Shown here piece after piece: positions 33,823 to 41,755 of a stretch of DNA of 44,438 bases (positions are counted from its first letter, which is position 1; every line of letters starts with the position of its first letter). Both the position numbers and the translations under genes were made by a program. Origin of the DNA: an uncultured Bacteroidales bacterium (lineage in GTDB: Bacteria > Bacteroidota > Bacteroidia > Bacteroidales > Bacteroidaceae); contig CACZSQ010000008.1 of assembly GCA_902783885.1 (NCBI GenBank), forward strand, positions 1 through 44,438, in the 5' to 3' direction. Under the pieces are notes generated by a model. It was not told the origin of the DNA. It saw only the letters and a program-made list of their open reading frames with translations, and made no database searches.

Positions 33823-36595
33823 CATTCTTCATTTCCCCAACGCCAGCCGGCAACGTGATGGTGAACTCTGTATATTCGTCCTTCACAGACGCCACACTGA
33901 TGTCGCCGCCATGGTTCTGTAGAATCTCACGGCTCAGATAGAGGCCCACGCCTGCAGCCTCATCAGTGGTCTTAGTGGTGAAGAAGGGATCGAATATCTT
34001 ATTGATGATTTTCTCTTCTATACCGATGCCGTTGTCGCGAATCTTCAGGGTGTATCGGCCGTCTGCGACGGTGACCGTCAGCGATACCTCGGGATTAAAG
34101 GAGACACGTTGCGCTTTCTTGACCACGGCATAGACGGCATTGCCCAAGAGACTCATGAATGTCTTACTGAGCATATCGGGATTGCCGTGCAAAGGCATAG
34201 ACTGATCCGGTGAAGTGAACGTCGCTCGGATATGATACTGCTCCTTCTCTTGAGCATAATAGTTGTTAAACATATCTTCATTTTGACGAAGCACAGGCAG
34301 CAGATCCATATCCACATAGCCTCCGGTTCGGTCTTTCAACATCTCTTCCATGGCCTTGAGCGTACGGGTGGTATTCTGTCCGTACTGGTTTACCGACTCC
34401 AGATTCTGGGTCAACATACCGAGCACATCCAACGTATCTTCATAATCATCCTCGTCAATCTTGTCCTTGTTGTGGTCGATGTTGTCCTTGAGATCGTTAA
34501 GGAGGTCATTGGACATCTTCGAGAAGTTGATGATATAGTTCATCGGGTTCAGAATGCGGTCGATGAGTCCTTCGGTCAGTTTACCAACTGTCGCCATCTT
34601 CTCCTGGCGTATCAGTTCGTGCTGTGCGTTACGAAGGTCGGAAGTACGTTCTTCGACAATGCGCTCCAGCTTGATTTTGTCCTTCTGCAAACGTTTCAGG
34701 CGGTAGCGGAACAGCTGATAGACAATGTACGCCAGGATAATGAGATACAGGACGAGCATATACCAGCGCATCAGCAACGGATAGGAGATTCTGAAATCGA
34801 CGGAAGCCTCCTCGGAGAGCTCGCCGTTGGCCAACAGCGCCTGTACGCTGAACGTGAACTGGCCGTAGGGCAGGTTCAGGAACTCTACATCCTGCTTCTC
34901 TGTCCACGAGCTCCAATGCTCTTTCCGGTCAAACAGGTTCAACAAGCTATGTTCTACCAGCTTGTAGCGATAAAGTGTTTTGCCCGAGAGCGGTGTGTAG
35001 TCAAGGGCATAGGAGAAGCGCAGATGCCCCTCGTCGCTGCCCAACGCCTGCAGCTTTTGGGGTAAGTCGCCGAAGCCGCCCCACAGCACGCTGTCGCGTC
35101 CCATGATGATTGAGCGGAACCGTACGGTGCGATAGTCTGTGAGCTCAGCGAGGTCCTGCTCGTCGGTGTCAATGACGGCAAGAATCTCGTCACCGCCAAT
35201 CCAGATCTGACTTCCATGGCGGTATTGTGCTGTTACTTCAATGTCCTTGACAGGCTTGAGCAGGTGGCCAGGCAGTTTGTCGATAGGCTCCTTATGGCGG
35301 CCAGGATCAGTGCCGAGAGTCTCGCCGTGAACATTCTTGAACCATAGATGTCCGTGGCCGTCGTGGCGGATTTCCGTCACCAGCTGGATATCAGCCACTT
35401 TCGTCCGTTGGCCCGACTGATAGAGCCATACGCCATCAGATTCAGCTGCATAAACTTTGTCTGAATCTACGAACATGGCCGTCGTGGAGTTGAAGGTCAG
35501 CCGACTGACAGCCCCGCCTGGTGCGATCCTATAAATGCCGCTGGAAGTGGCTACCAGCAGCCCATCGCGGCACTCACTGATCGTCCAACAGATATTAGTG
35601 ACCTCAGGCACACGCTTACACTGCCGCGCAGAGACTGCGAAAAGGCCATTTGTACTGCCAACATAGATTTTTCCATCGAAGGCGATGATGGCGTGAACCT
35701 CACCCGAGAGACCGTCTTTGGGCAACAGGTAGCTGTAAACTGAAGGCAGTTCAACAGCGAAAATGCCATGCAACGTCACTCCCCACAACACGCCATGACC
35801 GTCGTAAGCCACATAGGCCACCTGATTTGAGCACAAACCGTTGTCTTCGGTGATGGTATAGAGGTCGCGCCCGTGTTCGTCGGCGATGATCAGACCTGCG
35901 TTTTTCTTCACCTTCACCTGCAAACCGCCGTCCAGAACCTCCGTCTGGGTGATGTCCTCCAGCAAAGCATTTTCTGCACCCTTTCTTAGCGCCTCCAAAG
36001 AAACGATTTCTGAGTCAACGCCAACACGGAAATTCGCACTGGTTCGTTTCTTGAGCGATATGGTGGGGATTTCTGTTCCCGTTCTGCCCTTGATTTCGTA
36101 GATATTGTTGTCGCTGGCTACAAACAGAAGCATGTCGTCCTCCTCGAAAATCTCCATCACCTCGCCACTGAACTGGCCACTCTGTCCCACTTGCTGCAAG
36201 AAGAGTTCGCCATTCGCTCGCGCCTGCAAACGGGCAAAATAATTGTAGCCGCCCACCCAGACGGTGTTCATGCTATCCCGATAAACCACTGTGACACGGC
36301 TGACTTCAGATGTATGAATCATGCGCCACTGGGCACGGTCGTAATAGAGCAGCCCTTCAAAGTTGGCCACGAACACCGTGCCGTCCTCGCCTATTTCGAC
36401 ATCGTAGTTACGGTTGTGACCTCCATATTCCGTAGCCGTGTAGTTGCGTATCAGAGGAAGCCCCTGTGCGTAGAAGGACGAAGAATGAAGAGTGAAGAAT
36501 ACCACGAATGCTGTGCGAAACAACATCCGGCAGATTCCAGATAAATTTATACCTATTATATCTCTAATCATAATAAACAATGAGCAATTCTTCAC
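33803..36595 (-). CDS. periplasmic propeller sensor with a histidine-less kinase module
   Basis: Membrane sensor of about 930 residues. A signal peptide ends at FYAQ; seven-bladed propeller repeats (about 30-525), a Y_Y_Y-type immunoglobulin-like domain (about 530-610), one transmembrane helix (LVLYLIILAYIVYQLF), a coiled coil and a HisKA-HATPase module follow. The ATP-binding motifs look intact (SLLGNAVYAV, IRDNGIGI, GVGLYLSREI). The H box reads GLIDRILNPMNYIINFSKM, with Asp (residue 679, codon 34559-34561) where the phosphoacceptor His should be. Unlike SusR-type hybrids it has no receiver or AraC domain. GTG 36595 overlaps the previous stop; ATG 36571 is the alternative. The last residues are repeat-encoded. 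Confidence 0.85.
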   Translation of the reverse strand: MKNCSLFIMIRDIIGINLSGICRMLFRTAFVVFFTLHSSSFYAQGLPLIRNYTATEYGGHNRNYDVEIGEDGTVFVANFEGLLYYDRAQWRMIHTSEVSRVTVVYRDSMNTVWVGGYNYFARLQARANGELFLQQVGQSGQFSGEVMEIFEEDDMLLFVASDNNIYEIKGRTGTEIPTISLKKRTSANFRVGVDSEIVSLEALRKGAENALLEDITQTEVLDGGLQVKVKKNAGLIIADEHGRDLYTITEDNGLCSNQVAYVAYDGHGVLWGVTLHGIFAVELPSVYSYLLPKDGLSGEVHAIIAFDGKIYVGSTNGLFAVSARQCKRVPEVTNICWTISECRDGLLVATSSGIYRIAPGGAVSRLTFNSTTAMFVDSDKVYAAESDGVWLYQSGQRTKVADIQLVTEIRHDGHGHLWFKNVHGETLGTDPGRHKEPIDKLPGHLLKPVKDIEVTAQYRHGSQIWIGGDEILAVIDTDEQDLAELTDYRTVRFRSIIMGRDSVLWGGFGDLPQKLQALGSDEGHLRFSYALDYTPLSGKTLYRYKLVEHSLLNLFDRKEHWSSWTEKQDVEFLNLPYGQFTFSVQALLANGELSEEASVDFRISYPLLMRWYMLVLYLIILAYIVYQLFRYRLKRLQKDKIKLERIVEERTSDLRNAQHELIRQEKMATVGKLTEGLIDRILNPMNYIINFSKMSNDLLNDLKDNIDHNKDKIDEDDYEDTLDVLGMLTQNLESVNQYGQNTTRTLKAMEEMLKDRTGGYVDMDLLPVLRQNEDMFNNYYAQEKEQYHIRATFTSPDQSMPLHGNPDMLSKTFMSLLGNAVYAVVKKAQRVSFNPEVSLTVTVADGRYTLKIRDNGIGIEEKIINKIFDPFFTTKTTDEAAGVGLYLSREILQNHGGDISVASVKDEYTEFTITLPAGVGEMKNEGPQAP
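36473..36500 (+). repeat. heptamer tract encoding the propeller kinase signal-peptide core
   Basis: Four 7-bp units (GAAGGAC, GAAGAAT, GAAGAGT, GAAGAAT). On the minus strand they encode FFTLHSSSF, the core of the signal peptide just before the FYAQ cleavage site. Confidence 0.65.
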
Positions 36596-36613
36596 TCTCC
36601 ACTCTTTACTCTC
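36586..36613 (+). repeat. heptamer tract at the junction of propeller-protein genes
   Basis: Units AATTCTT, CACTCTC, CACTCTT, TACTCTC, i.e. the GAGAGTG/AAGAGTG words of the tracts at 1160 and 3563 in the other orientation. It encodes the last residues and stop of the coiled-coil/propeller gene (VKSGE) and the GTG start of the propeller kinase. Confidence 0.7.
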
Positions 36614-38151
36614 CTATAAGGAATCCCCTTGCCAAAATAATAGTTCCATTCATCCTTCGTGAAGTCGCGCTTCACATTCTGTCGGAGGCGCTGGGCTATC
36701 TTCGGCAGCGAGATGAGATATTCGGTGACGGTGCCGTCGTGCTCGCCCGTCCAGATGTAGTCGCGGTCGCTACTGAAGGTGAAGTCCGTGAGCCAGCTGT
36801 TGGACTGAAACAGTGTGATAGGCTTAATCTGTGGGTCGTCGGTCATCCACAGCAGTAGCTTGCCGTCGTAGCTGGAGGAGTAGAGTCGGCGGCCGTCGAA
36901 TTTAATTTTCGTCACCTGTGAGAGATGTCCCACGAGCCTGTTTGTTTGGTGGTCCTTGTCCATCAGCCAGATTGTGCCGTCGGCCATGCCGTAGGCCTCG
37001 AACTGCCTGCTGCTGACGAAAGCGGTGACCTGCCCGCCCATCGGCACTTTCTCATCGGTGATTTGGTGAAGCGTAGTGACAACATGCATCCCGCCCTGGT
37101 CGTCGAAAAGCAAAGCCTTATAGTCGCGCCGGCCGGTGCTGACAATGCGGTAGTCGAGGCGGCGCGTGCCAATCAGCTTGTCAGTGGCAATGTCAAGAAC
37201 GCCGATACCGTTCTCGCCGATGATGAGCAGCTGCTGCCCATCGTTGATATTGCGCAGGCTGAAGGGACGGCTGATACCTTCCAGATACACGACGCGAACC
37301 TGATTGCCGTCTGCTATCACCAAATGGCCGGTGTGGCTGATGACATAGTCCTTCCCGTTCTTAGCAGAGAAGCCGTCGCGAAAACAATAGTGCTTGTCGC
37401 TCATCAGTCGCGTGGTTTCCAACTGTCCGCCCTGAATCCGGTGGGTGAATATTTCTCCGTATGTGCTCACCGTCAGCAAATGGTTGTCGTGAGGTGACAC
37501 CTCCGTGCATGTGATACTGCCGTTGTGGACGCTCCAGTTGCGCCGGCCGCCCGCCGACTGAGTCAGGGCCTGGAACACGGCGGGCACAAAGAGGTCACCG
37601 CCATAGTCTTTCGTGTAGAGATAGGCGGCATAGGCCAGCATATTTCCCAGTTCCGTGTCGCCGGCCTGGTAGATAGCGTATGACTGCGAACCCAACGTTC
37701 GGCCCAATGTTATATAGTTCAGCGTATCGGCCACCAGCTTCGCGTGCTCGGCCTGCTGACGCTGATTATCAGCCTCCAGGCGCTGCTGCTCAGCCATCTG
37801 ATAGGCGTTCAGAGCCTCGTGAGCAGCCTCTTCCGCAATGCCGCGCGCCTCGAGTGCTTTCTTGCGCTCGGCTTCCGAGCGGAGCGTCATCTCCTGGGCA
37901 ATCTCCGACTGGCGGATAGCCTCCTGGCTGCGCTCCTCAGAGAGCACCTGCTGACCGTAGGCAATCTCCTCCATCTGCTTGCTCACGCGACGGTCCACCA
38001 CCGCCTGCTTTTCCTGCTCACGCAATGTGCCAATCTCCGACTCCAGTTCACTCAGGCGTTCCTTGTCTATGTAATGCATATAAAGACCTGCTCCCACCAA
38101 TAACAGCAGCAGTACGCCCAAGCACCCTATGACTAAGTCTTTCCTGTTCAT
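36592..38151 (-). CDS. membrane-anchored coiled-coil and WD40-like propeller protein
   Basis: A 519-residue protein with no enzyme motif. One N-terminal helix (DLVIGCLGVLLLLLVGAGLY, residues 5-24) anchors it; a long Glu/Gln/Ala-rich coiled coil covers about 30-145. An AYAAYLYTKDYGG segment follows, then WD40-like propeller repeats (about 205-480) and a C-terminal NVKRDFTKDEWNYYFGKGIP motif seen in WD40 proteins with helical-repeat or caspase-like partners. The propeller probably faces the cytoplasm if the helix is an uncleaved in-out anchor turned by flanking charge; topology is uncertain. It sits between the phosphatase and the propeller kinase, a natural place for an adaptor. The tail RVKSGE is repeat-encoded. 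Confidence 0.7.
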   Translation of the reverse strand: MNRKDLVIGCLGVLLLLLVGAGLYMHYIDKERLSELESEIGTLREQEKQAVVDRRVSKQMEEIAYGQQVLSEERSQEAIRQSEIAQEMTLRSEAERKKALEARGIAEEAAHEALNAYQMAEQQRLEADNQRQQAEHAKLVADTLNYITLGRTLGSQSYAIYQAGDTELGNMLAYAAYLYTKDYGGDLFVPAVFQALTQSAGGRRNWSVHNGSITCTEVSPHDNHLLTVSTYGEIFTHRIQGGQLETTRLMSDKHYCFRDGFSAKNGKDYVISHTGHLVIADGNQVRVVYLEGISRPFSLRNINDGQQLLIIGENGIGVLDIATDKLIGTRRLDYRIVSTGRRDYKALLFDDQGGMHVVTTLHQITDEKVPMGGQVTAFVSSRQFEAYGMADGTIWLMDKDHQTNRLVGHLSQVTKIKFDGRRLYSSSYDGKLLLWMTDDPQIKPITLFQSNSWLTDFTFSSDRDYIWTGEHDGTVTEYLISLPKIAQRLRQNVKRDFTKDEWNYYFGKGIPYRRVKSGE

Positions 38152-38161
38152 TCCTTACACT

Positions 38162-39328
38162 TCACTTTCTCTTCAGCAATAGCATCGTGATATCATCGCT
38201 CTGTTCAGCATCGCCGACGAATTCACTGAGCACCGCCTTGATGGCCTCCACCATCTGCTGGCAGTTCTTGTCAGCCATCGTGCAGAGGATGGCGTCCAAC
38301 CTTTCCGTGCCGAACTCCTCGTCAGCGCTGTTCACGGCCTCGGTCACGCCGTCAGTGAACATCACCAGCGTCTCGCCACGCTCCAGTTGCATCGTCTCCT
38401 CCTTGTACTCAACCCCGTCAAAAGCACCGATAACCATGTTCTTAGCCTTCGGCAGTTCCACCGTCGTGCCATCAGCACGCAACACATGGGGCGCGTTATG
38501 TCCGCCGTTGCAGAAGGAGATGAAGCCCGTCTTCACATTGTAAATAGCGTAGAACACAGTGACGAACATACAATCCACCGAGTAAGCCGCCAGCAGACGG
38601 TTTGCCTCAGTGAGGCACTCGCCGGCACTGTCGCATTGCATCCCCTTTGCGTGAATCATCGTGCGGCTGACAGCCATGAACAGGGCTGCGGGAATGCCCT
38701 TGCCGCAGACGTCGGCGATTACCAGCGCAATGCGGTCCTCATCGATGCGGAAGAAGTCGTAGAAATCGCCGCCTATGTCTTTGGCAGCCTCCATCGAGGC
38801 GAAAATATCTAACTTGTCACTGTCCTCGGGGAAGGGCGGAAACACACGAGGCAGGATATACTGCTGAATATCTCGGGCCGTGTTCAGGTCCCTCTTGATC
38901 GACTCTAACTGCGTGTGCGCCTTCTGCGACTCATGCACAAATTTAATCTGCTCGATAGCCTTCTCGATAGTCACAGCCAAATCATCCATATCGATGGGTT
39001 TCGTGGCGAAGTCGAAGGCGCCGTTGTTCATCGCCTGACGGATGTTCTTCATATCGCCATAAGCGCTCACCATGATGACGCGCAACGCAGGATTGCGCAT
39101 CTCGTTCACCTTGGTCAGCAGTGTCAGGCCGTCCATCTCTGGCATATTGATGTCCGAGAGGATAATCTCGATGTCGGGGTTGTTGTACAGGATAGCGAGA
39201 GCCTCCAAACCATTGTGGGCGAAGTAGAACTCATACTCGCCGTTACGAATCTTGCGTCTGAAGTACTGTTTCATCAATAGCTCCAAGGGAGCCTCGTCAT
39301 CCACGCTCAATATCTTTATTGCTGCCAT
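38162..39328 (-). CDS. response regulator with PP2C/SpoIIE-type phosphatase output
   Basis: First gene of the signalling operon, 388 residues. The receiver domain (1-125) has the acid pair VDDE at 9-12, phosphoacceptor Asp 59 in ILSDINMPEMDG, and the conserved Lys in FATKPID. A coiled linker leads to a PP2C/RsbU-like phosphatase (about 165-388) with DIGGDFYDFF, CGKGIPAALFMA, NGGHNAPHV, FTDGVTEAVN and SDDITMLLL, so the metal-binding Asp residues are present. Such proteins usually dephosphorylate a STAS anti-anti-sigma factor, but neither STAS nor RsbW-like genes are in the window. The WD40-like gene starts 10 bases after it. Confidence 0.9.
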   Translation of the reverse strand: MAAIKILSVDDEAPLELLMKQYFRRKIRNGEYEFYFAHNGLEALAILYNNPDIEIILSDINMPEMDGLTLLTKVNEMRNPALRVIMVSAYGDMKNIRQAMNNGAFDFATKPIDMDDLAVTIEKAIEQIKFVHESQKAHTQLESIKRDLNTARDIQQYILPRVFPPFPEDSDKLDIFASMEAAKDIGGDFYDFFRIDEDRIALVIADVCGKGIPAALFMAVSRTMIHAKGMQCDSAGECLTEANRLLAAYSVDCMFVTVFYAIYNVKTGFISFCNGGHNAPHVLRADGTTVELPKAKNMVIGAFDGVEYKEETMQLERGETLVMFTDGVTEAVNSADEEFGTERLDAILCTMADKNCQQMVEAIKAVLSEFVGDAEQSDDITMLLLKRK

Positions 39329-39340
39329 AATCTATATTTT

Positions 39341-39410
39341 CAATTAAAAATTAACAGTTCACAATTAACAATCCTTTATATTGGACAATTTGACAATTTA
39401 CAATTTCACC
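39341..39410 (+). repeat. heptamer tract in the leader of the signalling operon
   Basis: Ten 7-bp units, first CAATTAA-like (CAATTAA, AAATTAA, CAGTTCA), then TTGACAA/TTTACAA/TTTCACC. It lies between the promoter at 39485 and the response-regulator start, in the transcribed leader. Confidence 0.65.
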
Positions 39411-39425
39411 ATTACATTCCATTGT

Positions 39426-39450
39426 CCCCCTCGGGGCGACTACAGGGGGG
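39426..39450 (+). repeat. GC-rich hairpin element in the operon leader
   Basis: CCCCCTCGGGG followed by CGACTACAGGGGGG. The C5 and G runs can pair in two alternative ways. It is similar in style to the CCCCC/GGGGG elements at 28549, 28652 and 33767, and again lies next to a heptamer tract. Confidence 0.65.
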
Positions 39451-39484
39451 CCTTTCAATCTTTCAATTTAATTCAACACGGGGG

Positions 39485-39492
39485 CAAAGATA
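39485..39492 (-). promoter_or_regulatory. promoter -7 box of the signalling operon
   Basis: The minus strand reads TATCTTTG then CCCCC, an exact TAnnTTTG match 157 bases before the response-regulator ATG. AT-rich DNA precedes it. The palindrome array begins about 50 bases upstream. Confidence 0.65.
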
Positions 39493-39540
39493 CACATTAT
39501 TTAAATAAAATAGAAAAATCAACAGAGAAAAATCATAAGC

Positions 39541-39632
39541 AGCGGTCTTATCGTCGTAAGACCTAGGTCTTATGGCCGGAAGACCTAGGTCTTAAGGGCT
39601 GAAGACCTGCATCTTCAGCGCATAAGACCGCT
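39541..39632. repeat. nested palindrome array upstream of the signalling operon
   Basis: Outer arms AGCGGTCTTAT (39541-39551) and ATAAGACCGCT (39622-39632) are exact reverse complements. Between them lie TAAGACCTAGGTCTTA (39557-39572, perfect palindrome), AAGACCTAGGTCTT (39580-39593, perfect palindrome) and an 8-bp-armed hairpin GCTGAAGA/TCTTCAGC (39598-39619). All share the AAGACC/GGTCTT word. It lies between the end of the secreted-protein gene and the promoter of the signalling operon. Confidence 0.85.
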
Positions 39633-39811
39633 CCGCTATAACGAACGCTCCATATCACGATTGTCTGGTTCAGGCGTGATAGCATCCTGAACAAAGAAAC
39701 CACCGCTCCAAAATCGAATAGCAGTCACTGAGCAAAAGGACGCTTTTTTCTAAAACATAACCAAGGACAATAAGGTGCGTCTTAAAACGAGGAAATTACT
39801 TAACGAGGTCG

Positions 39812-41725
39812 TTATCTTTCTGGGAAAAGCCTGTTCATATTCTTGGCGAATGGGGCGTCGCCTTGTAAGTAGTCGGGATCTATTTTAAGGATGCCCTGCA
39901 TGATTATGAAAGCAGCACTTCGGTATTTTTCCATTTTATTGTGCCCTTGAATATATACATCCTTGTAGGGTTCGTATAGTTGCAGAAACATGCTCCCCAG
40001 TTCGCCTAAGATATCCAAGACATTATTGCGCAGTTCTTTCGCTTCACGGGATCCGGGATTATTACCCTTGTATATGCGAAAGCTGACACTTTTGTAGTAG
40101 TTCGCAAGGTTACTAAGGTGTTTGTATTCTTTGCTGAAGCCCTCATAATCCTTGGCTTCGAATCGCTGTAAGGCCAATGGATAGTGGTACAGGGCCCGTT
40201 CAAACTGATATTCATTCTCCACGCTGTCCCGCATCTCTTCATCCACAGGCTTGTTTCGTTGCTCTCTTACTTCGCAGAAATAGTCCAAGGCTTCGAGTGC
40301 GTTGTTCATGTTCTGGATAGCCAACTCCATGTCGCCGGCTCTGACATCGTCCAATGCGAACTCGCGGTAGAGCATGTAGCAGAAGTGGGGCAATGTCTGC
40401 TTGTAGTCCAACATGGCGCGGTCTAACTCATGCTGACGCGATGTGAATCTACGGTTCCATCGGTAGAGGAGAGCCGTTTGATAGAAGAACTTGTAGTCAA
40501 CCGAGTCTTTGAGAGCCTTATTGATACGTTCCTCGCTGTTCAAGGTTTTTGCAAATCGGTAGGCTTTGCCGGCAGCGACACCTGCAGCGTCAAAGAGGGC
40601 GGAGGCTTGTTCCAAGTCTTGTTGCGACACCGTATAAGACTTGTAAATACCCATAGCCTTGTCTGCAATGTCCTTGGAGACTTGATAAAGCGAATCGCAG
40701 AAAGCCACCTTCCTGAGTTCTTCCTGTCTTGCTGCCTCCTTCGCCTGCTCTATCTTTTCGTGTTCTGCCTGCAATTGCTCCATAGAGATGCACGATTCCT
40801 TGAAGAACCTGTAGCACAGGATGTTGTTGAGCGGTTCCAGCCGTTCAGATACCCATTCCCTGATAGCGTTATTATCAATGCTGACCATACTCACGCTTTG
40901 CAGCACCGTGTCTGTCAGCAAGCTTTTGAAACCATGCAGTACCAGTTGCCGTATCAGCTCCTGGCGACTCACTCCAGCCACCTTGGCCAGTTCATCAAAA
41001 GTTAGCTTGATGGTCAGCGTGTGCTTGTACTTCCAAGGAGAATAGGGATCGCTGCCGGAGCCTACATTCTCAAATTCGCCTTTGTCTGCGTTCCATCGCT
41101 CGCTGCCACCACCATACCCCGCCAGCAACTGAACTCTGGAATGTTGACAGCTGACGCGGGTCTTAAATTTCTTGAACCCGACACCGACAATACTAAAGGC
41201 CGCTCCTTCCACGCGGCTTCCCGTCTTACATTCCAGTAGTTCTGTAAAGGGGCAAGGTGGCGCCTTCGGTTGACCAGACTCATTGAAGTCGCAGTTGTAC
41301 TGCACATCGTTGTAGATCTTGATGGTGATACCCTGTTGCGACACCTGGAATGTCACATGCCCCGTAGGTCTGGACTTGGCCACGCCCTGAACCAGAAACG
41401 ACCACGAATGGAACAGCAATTGACGGTTATAACGCATGCACAATCCTCCGTCCCAGGCGCTGTAGGTGATGACACCATTCTGCTCCGTGAACGTCTCCGA
41501 CTGGTCGCGGTCGAGATAGTGCACCATGTTGCGGTCATCGAGCCACTGTGAACTGTCATAACCGAACTTGCCCGCCACATTGCTCTTTATATGGTAGGGT
41601 GCATGCTTGTAGTTCTCCACCGCCTTAAATGCCTTCTTGACATACTGATACTCTGACAAAGGCTGAGCAAAGGTAGGGAGGGAAGAGCATAGGGCCACCA
41701 CACAGGAAAGAATGAGCCGACTCAT
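39812..41725 (-). CDS. large secreted protein of unknown function
   Basis: I do not recognise this 637-residue protein. A signal peptide (MSRLILSCVVALCSSLPTFA) is followed by a mixed region to about 210 with several Cys (CMRYN, YNCDFNE, APPCPFTELLECKTG). A segment with a Gly/Ser-rich loop follows (GYGGGSERWNADKG), then a Glu/Gln/Ala-rich coiled stretch at about 315-345. The C-terminal 300 residues are helical and TPR-like (DMELAIQNMNNALEALDYF). It is the last gene of the SPFH operon, 30 bases after the SPFH stop, so it probably works with that membrane system from the periplasm. Confidence 0.75.
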   Translation of the reverse strand: MSRLILSCVVALCSSLPTFAQPLSEYQYVKKAFKAVENYKHAPYHIKSNVAGKFGYDSSQWLDDRNMVHYLDRDQSETFTEQNGVITYSAWDGGLCMRYNRQLLFHSWSFLVQGVAKSRPTGHVTFQVSQQGITIKIYNDVQYNCDFNESGQPKAPPCPFTELLECKTGSRVEGAAFSIVGVGFKKFKTRVSCQHSRVQLLAGYGGGSERWNADKGEFENVGSGSDPYSPWKYKHTLTIKLTFDELAKVAGVSRQELIRQLVLHGFKSLLTDTVLQSVSMVSIDNNAIREWVSERLEPLNNILCYRFFKESCISMEQLQAEHEKIEQAKEAARQEELRKVAFCDSLYQVSKDIADKAMGIYKSYTVSQQDLEQASALFDAAGVAAGKAYRFAKTLNSEERINKALKDSVDYKFFYQTALLYRWNRRFTSRQHELDRAMLDYKQTLPHFCYMLYREFALDDVRAGDMELAIQNMNNALEALDYFCEVREQRNKPVDEEMRDSVENEYQFERALYHYPLALQRFEAKDYEGFSKEYKHLSNLANYYKSVSFRIYKGNNPGSREAKELRNNVLDILGELGSMFLQLYEPYKDVYIQGHNKMEKYRSAAFIIMQGILKIDPDYLQGDAPFAKNMNRLFPER

Positions 41726-41755
41726 TGAAATGTCCCTGAGTTACGTTTTCATCGT

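Larger units (their letters stand above)
39329..39811 (-). other. 483-base gap with leader, promoter and palindrome array
   Basis: No gene was recognised. From right to left it holds about 180 bases of plain AT-rich sequence, the palindrome array at 39541-39632, the promoter at 39485-39492, a GC-rich element at 39426-39450 and the heptamer tract at 39341-39410. The mRNA leader would be about 150 bases long, unusual among the gene groups here. Confidence 0.7.

Noticed and set aside
30226..39328. Polysaccharide utilisation locus
   Set aside because: There is no SusD, no glycoside hydrolase and no AraC-type hybrid regulator; the receptor is single and the output is a PP2C phosphatase.
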